A DNA stretch of 64,000 nucleotides from assembly GCA_016795105.1 (NCBI GenBank), contig JAEUIH010000002.1:124001-188000 (forward strand), written 5' to 3'. The notes under the pieces were generated by a model, which searched no databases, had not been told where the DNA came from, and was given only the letters and a program-made list of their open reading frames with translations. Of this stretch, positions 44,596 through 55,977 are shown piece after piece; position 1 is the first letter of the stretch; every line of letters starts with the position of its first letter. The DNA is from Planctomyces sp. (lineage in GTDB: Bacteria > Planctomycetota > Planctomycetia > Planctomycetales > Planctomycetaceae). Both the position numbers and the translations under genes were made by a program.

Positions 44596-46071
44596 ATGAA
44601 TACAACACGGACGCGTACTATGACGAACATTCGACTGAACGAGCTGAAAGGAATCAGCATCCGTCAGCCAGCAAGCCTGCCGTTGGTTCTTGCCGCCGGG
44701 GTTTTGTTTTTTTTGAGTTCAGCGTCCGCAGCGGCGGAAGACTGGCCCTGGTTTCTGGGCCCGCGGCATACAGGCGTTTCTTCTGAAACGGACCTTCAGC
44801 CCGACTTTTCAAAAGGTGCTCCGGAAGTCATTTGGAAACAGCGTGTTGGCACGGGCTACAGCGCTCCATCAGTTCTTGGCGAAGTTCTCGTGATACATCA
44901 TCGAGAAGGTGATGAAGAAATTGTCTCCTGTCGAAAGGTTGCTGACGGATCCGAGGTCTGGAAGTATTCGTATCCTACCGAGTACTCAGATCCCTACGGT
45001 TACAACAACGGCCCCAGATGTTCTCCGGTGCTGACCGCGACTCGCTGCATGACGCTTGGCGCTGAGGGCATGCTGACGTGTGTCTCGATGACAGATGGAA
45101 GCCTGATCTGGCAGCATGAACTTAAGAAGGAGTTTACTCTGCCGGAATGGTTCTTCGGAGTCGGATGTTCGCCCATCCTTGACGGAAATCGACTGATTGT
45201 GCTCGTCGGAGGTCAACCCAATTCGGGCGTCGTGGCGTTCAATGTCGAAGATGGGAAAGTTCTCTGGCAGTCTGTGGGAAGGGATACGTGGCAGGGTACA
45301 GATACCGGTCGCGGTTCACCGTTCGAATGGTCAGATGATGAAATGGTGATCAGCTACGCATCTCCGATTATCTCTGAAATTCATGGACAGCGACATCTGT
45401 TGTGCTTTGTTCGCCAGGGACTCGTTTCACTCGATCCGGAAACCGGAGCAGAGAACTTTCATTTCTGGTTTCGACCTACAGTTCATGAATCAGTGAATGC
45501 CGCGGTACCGATTGTTGTGGATGATACGATCTTCCTTTCAGCCGCATACCAACTGGGATCCGTATTGCTTAAAGTTGCACCAGACGGGAAAAGTGTATCC
45601 ACCGTCTGGCGAGATCGTTCAAACATGCTCGCGCACTGGTCAACGCCAATCTGCGTTGATGGTCATATTTATGGGTTTACCGGTCGACATGAGAATGAGG
45701 GAGAACTTCGCTGTATTCGACTAAGCGATGGGAAAGTCATCTGGAAGACCGACGGATATGGAGGCCAACTTGAAGACCTCGCTCGTGATCGTGCAACTGG
45801 TCGCATTGTAGAAACGAAGACTGGCAAAGAAGTCCCGTACCCGTTCTATGGACGCGGATCGCTTACTCAGTTGGGGGATCGCTTCGTCGCACTCGGCGAA
45901 CGAGGAACACTGTCTGTTGTGAAGGTCAATCCGGAGAAATACGAAGAACTCGGTCGCGTGACGTTCAATGAAATTCAATACCCGGCATGGACGGCACCGG
46001 TGATCTCAAACGGACGGATGTACCTTCGAAGTGAAGACTGGTTGATGTGTCTGAATCTTCGTCGGCAGTGA
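44596..46071 (+). CDS. PQQ-like beta-propeller protein, exported
   Basis: A 491-residue protein with an N-terminal signal segment (LPLVLAAGVLFFLSSASAAAED, residues about 28-50) followed by WPWFLGPRHTGVSSE, the usual start of Planctomycete outer-membrane-assembly-like PQQ propellers. Repeated blades carry W-motifs such as DGSLIWQHE, DGKVLWQSV and DGKVIWKTD. No catalytic residues of PQQ dehydrogenases are visible, so this is more likely a binding or scaffold propeller than an enzyme. A second ATG (44620) could also be the start; neither has a clear ribosome site. The DUF1080-ThuA gene follows 62 nt later and may be co-transcribed. Confidence 0.9.
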   Translation: MNTTRTRTMTNIRLNELKGISIRQPASLPLVLAAGVLFFLSSASAAAEDWPWFLGPRHTGVSSETDLQPDFSKGAPEVIWKQRVGTGYSAPSVLGEVLVIHHREGDEEIVSCRKVADGSEVWKYSYPTEYSDPYGYNNGPRCSPVLTATRCMTLGAEGMLTCVSMTDGSLIWQHELKKEFTLPEWFFGVGCSPILDGNRLIVLVGGQPNSGVVAFNVEDGKVLWQSVGRDTWQGTDTGRGSPFEWSDDEMVISYASPIISEIHGQRHLLCFVRQGLVSLDPETGAENFHFWFRPTVHESVNAAVPIVVDDTIFLSAAYQLGSVLLKVAPDGKSVSTVWRDRSNMLAHWSTPICVDGHIYGFTGRHENEGELRCIRLSDGKVIWKTDGYGGQLEDLARDRATGRIVETKTGKEVPYPFYGRGSLTQLGDRFVALGERGTLSVVKVNPEKYEELGRVTFNEIQYPAWTAPVISNGRMYLRSEDWLMCLNLRRQ

Positions 46072-46133
46072 TCTCCACTGCCGACTCTGCAATCCAACAC
46101 TGAATTCGATATTGAACTCTGAAAGGAAGAACG

Positions 46134-47726
46134 ATGCAGTTCCGAAAACATATCTTATGGATGCTGGCGATCCTGCTCGGCTCCGCGCCACTGCTGCCTG
46201 CCCAGGAATGGCAGTCAATTTTTGACGGAAAGTCTCTCGACGGCTGGGATGGCGACCCGGAACTGTGGCGCGTTGAAGATGGCGTCATCACCGGACAAAC
46301 GACCGCTGAGAAGCCAATTAAGAATAACACGTTTCTGATTTGGCGCGGCGGTGAAGTGGATAACTTCGAACTCGAACTGGAATACCGAATCGTCGGAGGA
46401 AACTCCGGTATTCAGTACCGCAGTTTTGAAGTGCCAAACGTAAAGTGGAGTATTGGCGGTTACCAGGCCGACTTTGAAGCTGGCGATCGATATTCGGGAA
46501 TCCTATACGGAGAGCAGTTCCGAGGAATTCTGGCAGACCGTGGTCAGTCGACTGAACTAAATCGCACCGACGGTAAGTTTGAAGTGAAGTCGGTTGGTAA
46601 TGTTGGTGATTCTGACGAAATTCAGAAAAAGATCCTGAAGGAAGACTGGAATAAGTATCGAATCGTGGCCGATGGCTTTCGATTTCAGCACTTCATCAAT
46701 GGTGTGCAGACCATCGAATGCGTAGACAACGACAAAGCGGAACGCCGTTCAGTCGGACTCGTCGCCCTTCAGGTCCATGTTGGTCCTCCGATGATTGTAC
46801 AGTTTCGAAACGTACGTCTCAAAAAGCTGCCAGCCCCAAAGAAGGTTTCTCTGATCGCTGGGAAGCCAAGTCATGGTTACGGGGCTCATGAACACAGAGC
46901 GGGCTGTATGCTTCTTGCTGACGCTTTGAACAATGCCAACATTGGTGTTCAGGCGACTGTCTATACCAATGGATGGCCTGAAGATGATTCCGTGCTCGAT
47001 GATTCAGATGCGATCGTGATTTACTCGGATGGTGGCGGTGGTCACCCCTTCAATTCTCAACTCGATCGACTGCGTCCAATCCTGAAACGAGGTGTTGGTG
47101 TTGTCTGTATCCATTACGGTGTCGAAGTTCCCAAAGGACCATCCGGCCAGGCTTTTCTTGATTGGACAGGCGGATACTTTGAGACGGATTGGTCCGTTAA
47201 TCCTCACTGGACTGCAAGTTTCAAATCACTGCCCGACCATCCCATTTCACGCGGAGTAAAACCGTTTCAGATCAATGACGAATGGTATTACCATATGCGT
47301 TTCGTTGAGGAGCCGGGGGCAGTTCAGTCAATTCTTGCCGACCTGCCACCAAACGACACACTGGTTCGGGCAGATGGCAGCCTGGCTCGCGAAGATGGCC
47401 CTCACAGCAATAATGCGGCCGTTCGTAAGGCAGTGCTGGAGAACAAAGAGACCCAAACAGTTGCATGGGCTCGACAGCGAGCAGACGTCGGACGAGGATT
47501 TGGTTTTACCGGTGGTCATTTCCACTGGAACTGGGGTAATCCTGATTTCCGCAAAACTGTGCTGAACGCAATTGCGTGGGCTGCTCATGCAGAAGTCCCG
47601 GCGAATGGCGTCGACTCGAAGCCTCTCACACTGGCGGACCTGCAGGCGAATCAGGACTTTGATGTGCCCGCAGATTTCAATCCCGCCAGAATTCAGGCAC
47701 TGCTCGATGAGTGGAATGCCAGATAA
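46134..47726 (+). CDS. DUF1080 and ThuA-like domain protein, exported
   Basis: A 530-residue protein. A signal peptide ends near LLPAQEW (about residue 23). A DUF1080 (3-keto-disaccharide hydrolase-like, concanavalin fold) domain spans about 25-225 (FDGKSLDGWDG, NFELELEYRI, GNSGIQYRS). A ThuA-like domain spans about 240-490 (GGGHPFNSQLDRL, GVGVVCIHYGVEVPKG, GGHFHWNWG). Both are common in Planctomycetes and are linked to sugar metabolism, ThuA to trehalose or 3-keto-sugar use. AGGAAG precedes the ATG at good spacing. The fusion suggests action on one keto-sugar substrate in the periplasm, which is inference. Confidence 0.92.
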   Translation: MQFRKHILWMLAILLGSAPLLPAQEWQSIFDGKSLDGWDGDPELWRVEDGVITGQTTAEKPIKNNTFLIWRGGEVDNFELELEYRIVGGNSGIQYRSFEVPNVKWSIGGYQADFEAGDRYSGILYGEQFRGILADRGQSTELNRTDGKFEVKSVGNVGDSDEIQKKILKEDWNKYRIVADGFRFQHFINGVQTIECVDNDKAERRSVGLVALQVHVGPPMIVQFRNVRLKKLPAPKKVSLIAGKPSHGYGAHEHRAGCMLLADALNNANIGVQATVYTNGWPEDDSVLDDSDAIVIYSDGGGGHPFNSQLDRLRPILKRGVGVVCIHYGVEVPKGPSGQAFLDWTGGYFETDWSVNPHWTASFKSLPDHPISRGVKPFQINDEWYYHMRFVEEPGAVQSILADLPPNDTLVRADGSLAREDGPHSNNAAVRKAVLENKETQTVAWARQRADVGRGFGFTGGHFHWNWGNPDFRKTVLNAIAWAAHAEVPANGVDSKPLTLADLQANQDFDVPADFNPARIQALLDEWNAR

Positions 47727-47777
47727 GAAATCGAACAGTTGGTTGAATTCGAATCGCAGGGAGGGCTGGCGTTTTTG

Positions 47778-47849
47778 ACCACGGAATACGCGGAAGAGAC
47801 GGAAGGATCGCAGGAGTCCACGGTTGTGCTTTTCCGTGTATTCCGTGGT
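47778..47849. repeat. 72-bp inverted-repeat element (CCACGGAATACACGGAA type)
   Basis: ACCACGGAATACGCGGAA (47778-47795) is inverted at 47832-47849 with one mismatch in 18. This palindromic motif is widespread in bacterial genomes. It lies between the DUF1080-ThuA gene and the DUF1579 gene and contains no coding frame. Confidence 0.7.
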
Positions 47850-47931
47850 TACCTATCACGCTGCCTATGCGCTGGATGCAGTCGGAATCAAATCGCTTTA
47901 CAAAACACCTGGATCACCGGAGACTTCATCA

Positions 47932-48432
47932 ATGCCCGAAGATTCATTTTCAATGCCGACGGTTGGCCCGGATCATGAACGGCTCAAGCCGTTTGTTGGT
48001 ACGTTCCGAACGACTGTGCGACTCTATATGGGGCCCGGTGATCCCATGGTTCAGCACGGAACCATGGTGAACTCATTTCAGGTTGGCGGCCTGTATCTGC
48101 ATCAGGATTACACAGGCGATGTCTCTCCAGGTCCGTTTCCTGCGTTTCTTGGCCGAGGCTACTGGGGCTATAATCCTCATTCATCAAAGTATGAAGGTTT
48201 CTGGATCGATAATGCATCGTCGATCATGCAGATGGAGACTGGATCCGTTGATGCTTCAGGAAAAGTCTGGACTATGGTCTCTCAGCTCACCAGCCCGGCA
48301 TCCGGCAAGCCAATGACGAAGACTTCGGTGATCAGGTTGATCGACGAGAACAATCATTCGATGGAAACAACCATGCAGGAAGTTGGGGGCCCCCTGCTTC
48401 GAACCATGGAAATCGATTATGTCCGCGCCTGA
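47932..48432 (+). CDS. DUF1579 protein
   Basis: A 166-residue protein of the DUF1579 family, a lipocalin-like beta-barrel fold. The start ATG 47932 (MPEDSFSMPTVG) is set by GGAG 9 nt upstream. Family features include ERLKPFVGTFRTTVR at the N-terminus, a central GGLYLHQDYTG strand, GRGYWGYNPHSSKYEGFWIDN and the C-terminal EVGGPLLRTMEIDYVRA. No signal peptide. It may bind a small hydrophobic ligand; function unknown. Confidence 0.88.
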   Translation: MPEDSFSMPTVGPDHERLKPFVGTFRTTVRLYMGPGDPMVQHGTMVNSFQVGGLYLHQDYTGDVSPGPFPAFLGRGYWGYNPHSSKYEGFWIDNASSIMQMETGSVDASGKVWTMVSQLTSPASGKPMTKTSVIRLIDENNHSMETTMQEVGGPLLRTMEIDYVRA

Positions 48433-48695
48433 CTTGATTCAGGATCCGGCATATCCTGACACAGCGGGCAGGATCTGTTGCGCTTTAAGTTTCGATACTG
48501 GGTGGCCACAAAGATTGTTGCGCATAACTGACACCAAATCACTGCATGGAGCAGCGAAGAATGCAGTGATCGCCCCCGCACAAACTGCCCTGCTGTGATC
48601 AGCAGGAATGCCAGTAATCCAGTAAAGGCAAATCGGCGTAGCCAAAAAGAAAGTCGCACAGCTGGGACCAGCAAACGGATGAAAGTTTCTTCCAC
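48417..48695 (-). CDS. Small membrane protein, tentative
   Basis: A 92-residue frame with two hydrophobic segments (about residues 22-40 and 47-65), basic flanks in accordance with the positive-inside rule, and a polar Cys-containing tail (CPLCQD). It overlaps the convergent DUF1579 gene by 16 nt and lies 62 nt after the lipase-like gene on the same strand. No family recognised. The membrane pattern is the main reason to accept it; it could be a chance frame. Confidence 0.4.
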   Translation of the reverse strand: MEETFIRLLVPAVRLSFWLRRFAFTGLLAFLLITAGQFVRGRSLHSSLLHAVIWCQLCATIFVATQYRNLKRNRSCPLCQDMPDPESSQART

Positions 48696-48757
48696 CGGCT
48701 TTTGTTTTTACTGAGATGTGCCAATTTTGCGAATCGGGCAGGTCAGGTCAGTAAGGA

Positions 48758-49762
48758 TTAGTCGTTCGGATCTTCAGCAAAGCGGGCATTCCTGAGAAAC
48801 CTAAGCGTTGCAGCAATCACAGCTGGATCACGCATCAGGAATGAGTGAATCCGGTTGACGACCATGAAATCTGCGGCTCCCGCGAGTCGACAGCTTTCAA
48901 CGGTGACAGTTCCGTCATCGTCTCCCGGAAGCAGTGGGTTAAACCCCTGATTGTCTCCCTTCCCGCCTGCAACGATGCCAAACGAAAATGAAGGCGCGGG
49001 CAGCTTTGAAATAAGGCCCTCGGAATCACTGACCAGTTGCTGCCCGGCAGGTCCATAAATCAGGCGATAGGCGTAGTTGGTTTTCAGCATATCGGCCATT
49101 TCAGCTCCCTGATTCGGCGTTCCCAGCATGATCATTCGTTCGAAGCGAGGATCGGAACCGCATTCCCGGAGCATCATTCGGACAAGCAGCCCTCCCATGC
49201 TGTGAACTACAAAGTCGATTCGTTTTGCGTTGGACAGGGATTTGATCAAACTGTCGAGATACAGGCACGAAGACTCCAGTGGGACTCGAGTGCTTGGGTA
49301 TTCGAACGGTACAACACCGTAGCCCTGTTGACGCATGGCACCTGCCATGGTCGAAAAAGACTTTGACGAGCGTCCGATTCCATGGCAGAGAATTACCATG
49401 TGCTGCGGGTCCGCGGGAATCCTTCCCGCAGCGTTAATCGCACGGAGATTTCGTTGACACTCTTCCAGACTTCCGCTGGCGAATCTGTAATTCCGAGGGT
49501 CCAGCAGACGGCAGTGTCCTGTCAGAACGTTTCGCTGGATTTTCCAGCCACCCTCAAAATGTAAATCCCCCCAAAACTGCATACCGCCGAGCGTCGGTGT
49601 TCCCCACGCCGGAGCAGCTTCAGTCGGTGGTTCGTCTTCGGAAGGATCCTGAACGGAATCCGCAGTCCTGTGGTCGCCCTCATCGGTTCTGGCATCTGGC
49701 ATCGTCAGGCCGATGACCGGCAGACTCAGGAGTGTCCGGTGAACAAACTGTCTTCTTTGCAT
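48758..49762 (-). CDS. Lipase-like alpha/beta-hydrolase, exported
   Basis: A 334-residue hydrolase. ATG 49762 gives MQRRQFVHRTLLSLPVIGL, a signal peptide with a twin-arginine-like start; a TTG six codons upstream overlaps the preceding gene. The fold starts at MVILCHGIGRSSKSFS, the nucleophile lies in VVHSMGGLL (about residue 203) and a late His is in RIHSFLM. The HSMGG motif and the search for a 'token' peptide (GTPNQGAE) match lipases of the PGAP1/EstA type. It is translationally close to the upstream LOG gene (stop at 49777), implying one transcript. Confidence 0.85.
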   Translation of the reverse strand: MQRRQFVHRTLLSLPVIGLTMPDARTDEGDHRTADSVQDPSEDEPPTEAAPAWGTPTLGGMQFWGDLHFEGGWKIQRNVLTGHCRLLDPRNYRFASGSLEECQRNLRAINAAGRIPADPQHMVILCHGIGRSSKSFSTMAGAMRQQGYGVVPFEYPSTRVPLESSCLYLDSLIKSLSNAKRIDFVVHSMGGLLVRMMLRECGSDPRFERMIMLGTPNQGAEMADMLKTNYAYRLIYGPAGQQLVSDSEGLISKLPAPSFSFGIVAGGKGDNQGFNPLLPGDDDGTVTVESCRLAGAADFMVVNRIHSFLMRDPAVIAATLRFLRNARFAEDPND

Positions 49763-49776
49763 AGCAGTACCTCGAA

Positions 49777-51930
49777 TCAACCGATTTCCAGCACTCTCTG
49801 ATAAAAACTGATGACTTCTGCGGGATCAGATGTGACCAGAATCTGGCGATGAATCCAGTCCGGGCCGCGGCCTTCGTCGGCAAAGTCACGAAGCTGCTCT
49901 ACCAGCGAATGCCAATAGAGTGACTGGCGTGAATTCTCTCCGAAGAACACCACCGGCATTTTCTCTGTGATTCCCAGTTTGATATCGGTGAGCGTCATTC
50001 CAACTTCCTCAAGCGTGCCAAGACCGCCAATACAGAAGATTGCAAAGCTGGAAATCTCAAACCATCGCTGCCTCATATGTCGCGATGTTTCCTGAAATAC
50101 CTGGTAAAAGTCCGCGACCTGATATCCAGCCTGCGATTCAATCTCCAGGTAGTTGGCTCCAACCAGCAGCTTGAGATCTCGGGCAATATCGGCAGTGTGT
50201 TTCATAACACCAGGCCCCCCACCGGTCAGCAAGGCGAGGTCCGGTCCGAAGAAGGCTTTCAAAGACACAATCAGCCGCCGAAGGCGGTCCAGTTCAACAT
50301 CCGAAAGTAGTGACGAAGATCCGTAGCAGGCAGCAATCAGAGCCGTTTCCAGCTGGCGAATATGTGCCTGTTCGCAAAAGAATCCCCGATAGCCTCGATA
50401 CACATGTCGCGCCAGATGACGCCGATCTCGATTACACCAGAACACTTCTCCGCCGAGATCCCGATAGTCAGCAAGTCGACTGTGATCTCTCGCTGATAGA
50501 TACGGTCCATGTTCAAACGACGCGTTCTCAAAAACGACTCGCCGAATTCTCTTCTCCTGCATGGCCACAAGAATATCTGAATGTTCGATGAGGTTTGGGA
50601 AGAATCGAAGCAGCAGAGTTGCCTCGGTCCCCGGACTCAACTCGTTCAAAATGCAGGTCGCAACTCTCTTCGCTGATCCGGAGAACGATCCACCGAGACG
50701 TGCGACACGCCCCGATGCGGATTCACCCGCCTGTTCATTCGTCTGGTACCATGTCAGCCCGCTTCGCGTCGGCTGCATCTGCAGCTTGTCACATTGAAGG
50801 GCAGGCAACGGCGTCAACGAACCACTGTCCAGCAATGCCACTGGACGATGTCGGTACACTCGTTCTGTTTCCGGCAGCTCTGAATACCACGCTGCGATCG
50901 CTTCGTACGTCAGTGGCCGATCAGAAATCGGAGCAGAGATAGATCCCTGTACCCTGCGGGGCGCCGGAGACGCGGCGGCGTTCCTGTCTTTTGACTCAGC
51001 GTCTCCAGGCATTGTGTCTCTTGGCAAAGCCCTGTAAACCTCCGCCGACACCATCGGATTTATGATCGGCGTACTTGTATGATTCATGATCTCGAGAAAC
51101 ACCTGTCGTCCCCGAGTTGTCACCGGGTCGAGCACCATCGCGTGGGTATGTTGGCCAAGCGATGTGTGTTCCGGTGCCAGAACCACAAAATGTCTGTGCA
51201 GGTACATGGTGCAAGATGTGATCACACCATTGCCCGGCTCCACGATAATATTCTTGACGGGAACGGGGACCTGGATTCGATTCAGAATCGCTTTACCTTC
51301 TTCTCTCAGCAATATTGCAAGCAGCATTTCTTCAGTGAGTTCAGCAGAGATTCTGTAGATCATCCTGTGAGGCTGAATCGTGAACCGATCCCGGGAATCA
51401 ATCGAAAACGATGCTGGCAGCTGAAACTCCTGCTGCAAATAAGCTTCGTAAATCTCGTTTGCACTCAGCCTTTGCGAAGGCGGGCAGGCCACAAGTCGCC
51501 CAACCGGAATTCCAGGCAAGAGGACTCGCGGCAGAAGCTGAGCAACGGCGGAACCCTTCATCAACGGAACGACTCGCAGTGTCATCTTTGCGGTATCTCC
51601 CGCAGAAGTGACTCCTCCGACGGGAACAAGGTCAATCCCCAGACGCGCGATTCGGCTTCGAGCAGTAAAGCGAATCGAACAGTTGTCATCTCCAAAGTAC
51701 GACTCAAGACCTCCCGGTATCGTGAATTCGCACTGAATCAGGCAGCCTTCCCCGCAATCCTGAGCGACTTCTGTGATGATGCCGTCGCGGGTCTGAGGAA
51801 TGGCAAATGCAAGTGTGGACGGAGAAATTGAGGCTGTTCTGGGACTTACTGATGGCATTTCAATCCCTGTTCTGTCTTTTGGCGTTGAGTCTTTTGGCGT
51901 CGAGTCAGTGGGTGTTCTGTCACAATGCAT
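49777..51930 (-). CDS. LOG-family nucleotide-binding protein with long N-terminal region
   Basis: A 717-residue protein. The last 250 residues are a Rossmann-type LOG/lysine-decarboxylase-like domain: LLTGGGPGVMKHTADIA (about 575-591), then the phosphate loop FCIGGLGTLEEVGMTLTDIKLG, close to the PGGxGTxxE signature of LOG/PpnN phosphoribohydrolases. The first 460 residues have no recognised family. They include a beta-rich half and a low-complexity linker (AASPAPRR) before residue 340. The N-terminus has two DSTPK repeats. GGAG precedes the ATG at good spacing. Nucleotide phosphoribohydrolase activity is a family-based guess, since the first Gly of the loop is preceded by Ile instead of Pro. 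Confidence 0.85.
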   Translation of the reverse strand: MHCDRTPTDSTPKDSTPKDRTGIEMPSVSPRTASISPSTLAFAIPQTRDGIITEVAQDCGEGCLIQCEFTIPGGLESYFGDDNCSIRFTARSRIARLGIDLVPVGGVTSAGDTAKMTLRVVPLMKGSAVAQLLPRVLLPGIPVGRLVACPPSQRLSANEIYEAYLQQEFQLPASFSIDSRDRFTIQPHRMIYRISAELTEEMLLAILLREEGKAILNRIQVPVPVKNIIVEPGNGVITSCTMYLHRHFVVLAPEHTSLGQHTHAMVLDPVTTRGRQVFLEIMNHTSTPIINPMVSAEVYRALPRDTMPGDAESKDRNAAASPAPRRVQGSISAPISDRPLTYEAIAAWYSELPETERVYRHRPVALLDSGSLTPLPALQCDKLQMQPTRSGLTWYQTNEQAGESASGRVARLGGSFSGSAKRVATCILNELSPGTEATLLLRFFPNLIEHSDILVAMQEKRIRRVVFENASFEHGPYLSARDHSRLADYRDLGGEVFWCNRDRRHLARHVYRGYRGFFCEQAHIRQLETALIAACYGSSSLLSDVELDRLRRLIVSLKAFFGPDLALLTGGGPGVMKHTADIARDLKLLVGANYLEIESQAGYQVADFYQVFQETSRHMRQRWFEISSFAIFCIGGLGTLEEVGMTLTDIKLGITEKMPVVFFGENSRQSLYWHSLVEQLRDFADEGRGPDWIHRQILVTSDPAEVISFYQRVLEIG

Positions 51931-52004
51931 TGGTCAGCTCCGGCCGTTCCGGACCGGCAATTGCACTCGATCCGTCCGAAACCGTCAAGACCGGTGATCT
52001 CTGC

Positions 52005-52067
52005 GGGCTGCACGATAACATGTCCGAACTGCACGCTAACATCTACGAACTGCATGATAACATTGAG
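52005..52067 (-). repeat. Three 21-bp units spanning the selO stop codon
   Basis: Units 52005-52025, 52026-52046 and 52047-52067 are similar tandem copies. Read on the minus strand they encode MLSCSS-stop, MLACSSD and MLSCSPQ, in that order, all in the selO frame. The first of these is the real C-terminus of SelO; the next two lie after its TAG stop. Confidence 0.85.
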
Positions 52068-53680
52068 CAGCCTGCTCGGGTCCTTGCCCATTCCGGGCGC
52101 TTCGCGGAAAATTCATCTGCGTCCGGCTGTTCTTCATATGGCCGTCGAAGTACGTCGAGGAGTCTGTGAATCAGACTCATTTTGCCAGAGGTCGCCTGAT
52201 CGATGGCCAGTTGAGCAAGGTAGTTTCTCAGGACATACCTGGGATTGACGCTGTTCATTTGCTTTCGACGCTGCTCCGCCGACGTTCCGTCGGTTGAGAT
52301 GCGACGTCCGTAACTTAATAACCACTGCCCAAGTCGAATTTTGTATTCTGGTGTAATTTGCTCCGGCACATAGTACGAGTCCCTGAATGTTTCCACACCG
52401 GAGATACCGACACGCTGCAGATACTCGGATTCAGCTTCGCCTCTCACCCGATGATCTGATGATTCGACGTTCACAGTGGCCAGTCGACGGAAGAAGATCG
52501 TCATGTCGGTCTCGACCATCTGCAGAATCAACATCAGTTCATCTGCCAGCTCTTTGTCGTCCGGGTCCTGCCACGATCTCAGCCCCATTCGCGATGCCAT
52601 CATTTGCTGCCAGCCACTGTTGAAGGATTCAGCGTAGCCGTCCAGTCCATCCTGAAGCGGCTTCGTATCTGAAAATAGTGGTGCAAGTGCATTTGCGAGT
52701 TGAGCAAGATTCCACATTGCAACGTGTGGCTGCTGCCCAAAACGATATCTACGTCCTTCGGCATCCGTCGTATTTGGTGTCCAGGTGGGATCGTAGTCTT
52801 CCAGCCACCCGTATGGGCCGTAATCGATCGTCAGTCCCAGGATCGACATGTTGTCCGTATTCATCACTCCATGCACAAATCCCACTCGCATCCAGTGCAC
52901 AATCATTTCGGCTGTCAGGCGACAGACTTCTGCAAACCAGCGTGCATAAGTGTGTTCGCCAGGTTCGCCGAGGTGGCCAAAATCTCTGCGAATTGTAAAG
53001 TCCACGAGGCGTTTCAGCAGATCCGTCTCACGCCGAGCTGACAAAATCTGAAAGTTCCCGAATCGAACAAAGGAAGGCGCGACTCGACATACGATTGCTC
53101 CGGGTTCTCGCTGAGGATTTCCGTCGTAGAACATGTCCCTGACAACCTGCTCACCAGTTGTCACAAGGGTCAAAGCTCGAGTCGTGGGGACCCCGAGATG
53201 AAACATGGCTTCGCTGCACAGAAACTCTCTCAGCGATGATCTCAGGACTGCCAGTCCGTCGGCCGTGCGTGAATATGGCGTTGGTCCGGCGCCCTTCAGC
53301 TGAAGCGTCCAGTGCCTCCCGGCAGGTGAAACAACCTCCCCCAAATTGATTGCCCGGCCATCCCCCAGTTGCCCGGCCCAGTTCCCAAACTGATGTCCAC
53401 CGTAGCACATCGCAAACGGGTCCATACCCGTCAACAGACGATTTCCACTGAAGACCTCAGCAATCGCTGGAGCCGTCGAATCATCAATGGTCAGCCCCAA
53501 CTCTTCCGCCATCTCACGGGACCATGCGACAAGTCGAGGCTCGCGAACTACGGTTGGCTGAACTCTTGAATAACAGGCCGCTCGCACCTGACGCCGAAAG
53601 TTTGCGGCCTCCGGATCGGCCGGCAGCTCTCGTGTAAAACAATTATCGAATGTCAGTCGCGCAAAAAGATCTGATTCCAC
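52043..53680 (-). CDS. selO: SelO/YdiU protein adenylyltransferase
   Basis: A 545-residue pseudokinase-fold enzyme that transfers AMP to protein Ser/Thr/Tyr residues. Family signatures are YGGHQFGNWAGQLGDGRAINLGEV (residues about 92-115), LQLKGAGPTPYSRTADG, RSSLREFLCSEAM, and FVHGVMNTDNMSILGLTIDYGPYGWLEDYDP, with the metal-binding residues intact. The C-terminus is MLSCSS, where the third-last residue is Cys; in animal SelO that position is selenocysteine. No in-frame TGA is used. Cys replacement is usual in bacteria. The stop is inside a tandem repeat. SelO is linked to oxidative-stress control. Confidence 0.95.
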   Translation of the reverse strand: MESDLFARLTFDNCFTRELPADPEAANFRRQVRAACYSRVQPTVVREPRLVAWSREMAEELGLTIDDSTAPAIAEVFSGNRLLTGMDPFAMCYGGHQFGNWAGQLGDGRAINLGEVVSPAGRHWTLQLKGAGPTPYSRTADGLAVLRSSLREFLCSEAMFHLGVPTTRALTLVTTGEQVVRDMFYDGNPQREPGAIVCRVAPSFVRFGNFQILSARRETDLLKRLVDFTIRRDFGHLGEPGEHTYARWFAEVCRLTAEMIVHWMRVGFVHGVMNTDNMSILGLTIDYGPYGWLEDYDPTWTPNTTDAEGRRYRFGQQPHVAMWNLAQLANALAPLFSDTKPLQDGLDGYAESFNSGWQQMMASRMGLRSWQDPDDKELADELMLILQMVETDMTIFFRRLATVNVESSDHRVRGEAESEYLQRVGISGVETFRDSYYVPEQITPEYKIRLGQWLLSYGRRISTDGTSAEQRRKQMNSVNPRYVLRNYLAQLAIDQATSGKMSLIHRLLDVLRRPYEEQPDADEFSAKRPEWARTRAGCSMLSCSS

Positions 53681-53706
53681 AGCGATGCGATCTCCTGCTC
53701 AGCAGT

Positions 53707-55974
<2,268 letters not shown>

Positions 55975-55977
55975 CGT

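Noticed and set aside
52043-52060. Selenocysteine in SelO
   Set aside because: The position is encoded by TGC (Cys) and no in-frame TGA with a downstream SECIS-like hairpin is present.
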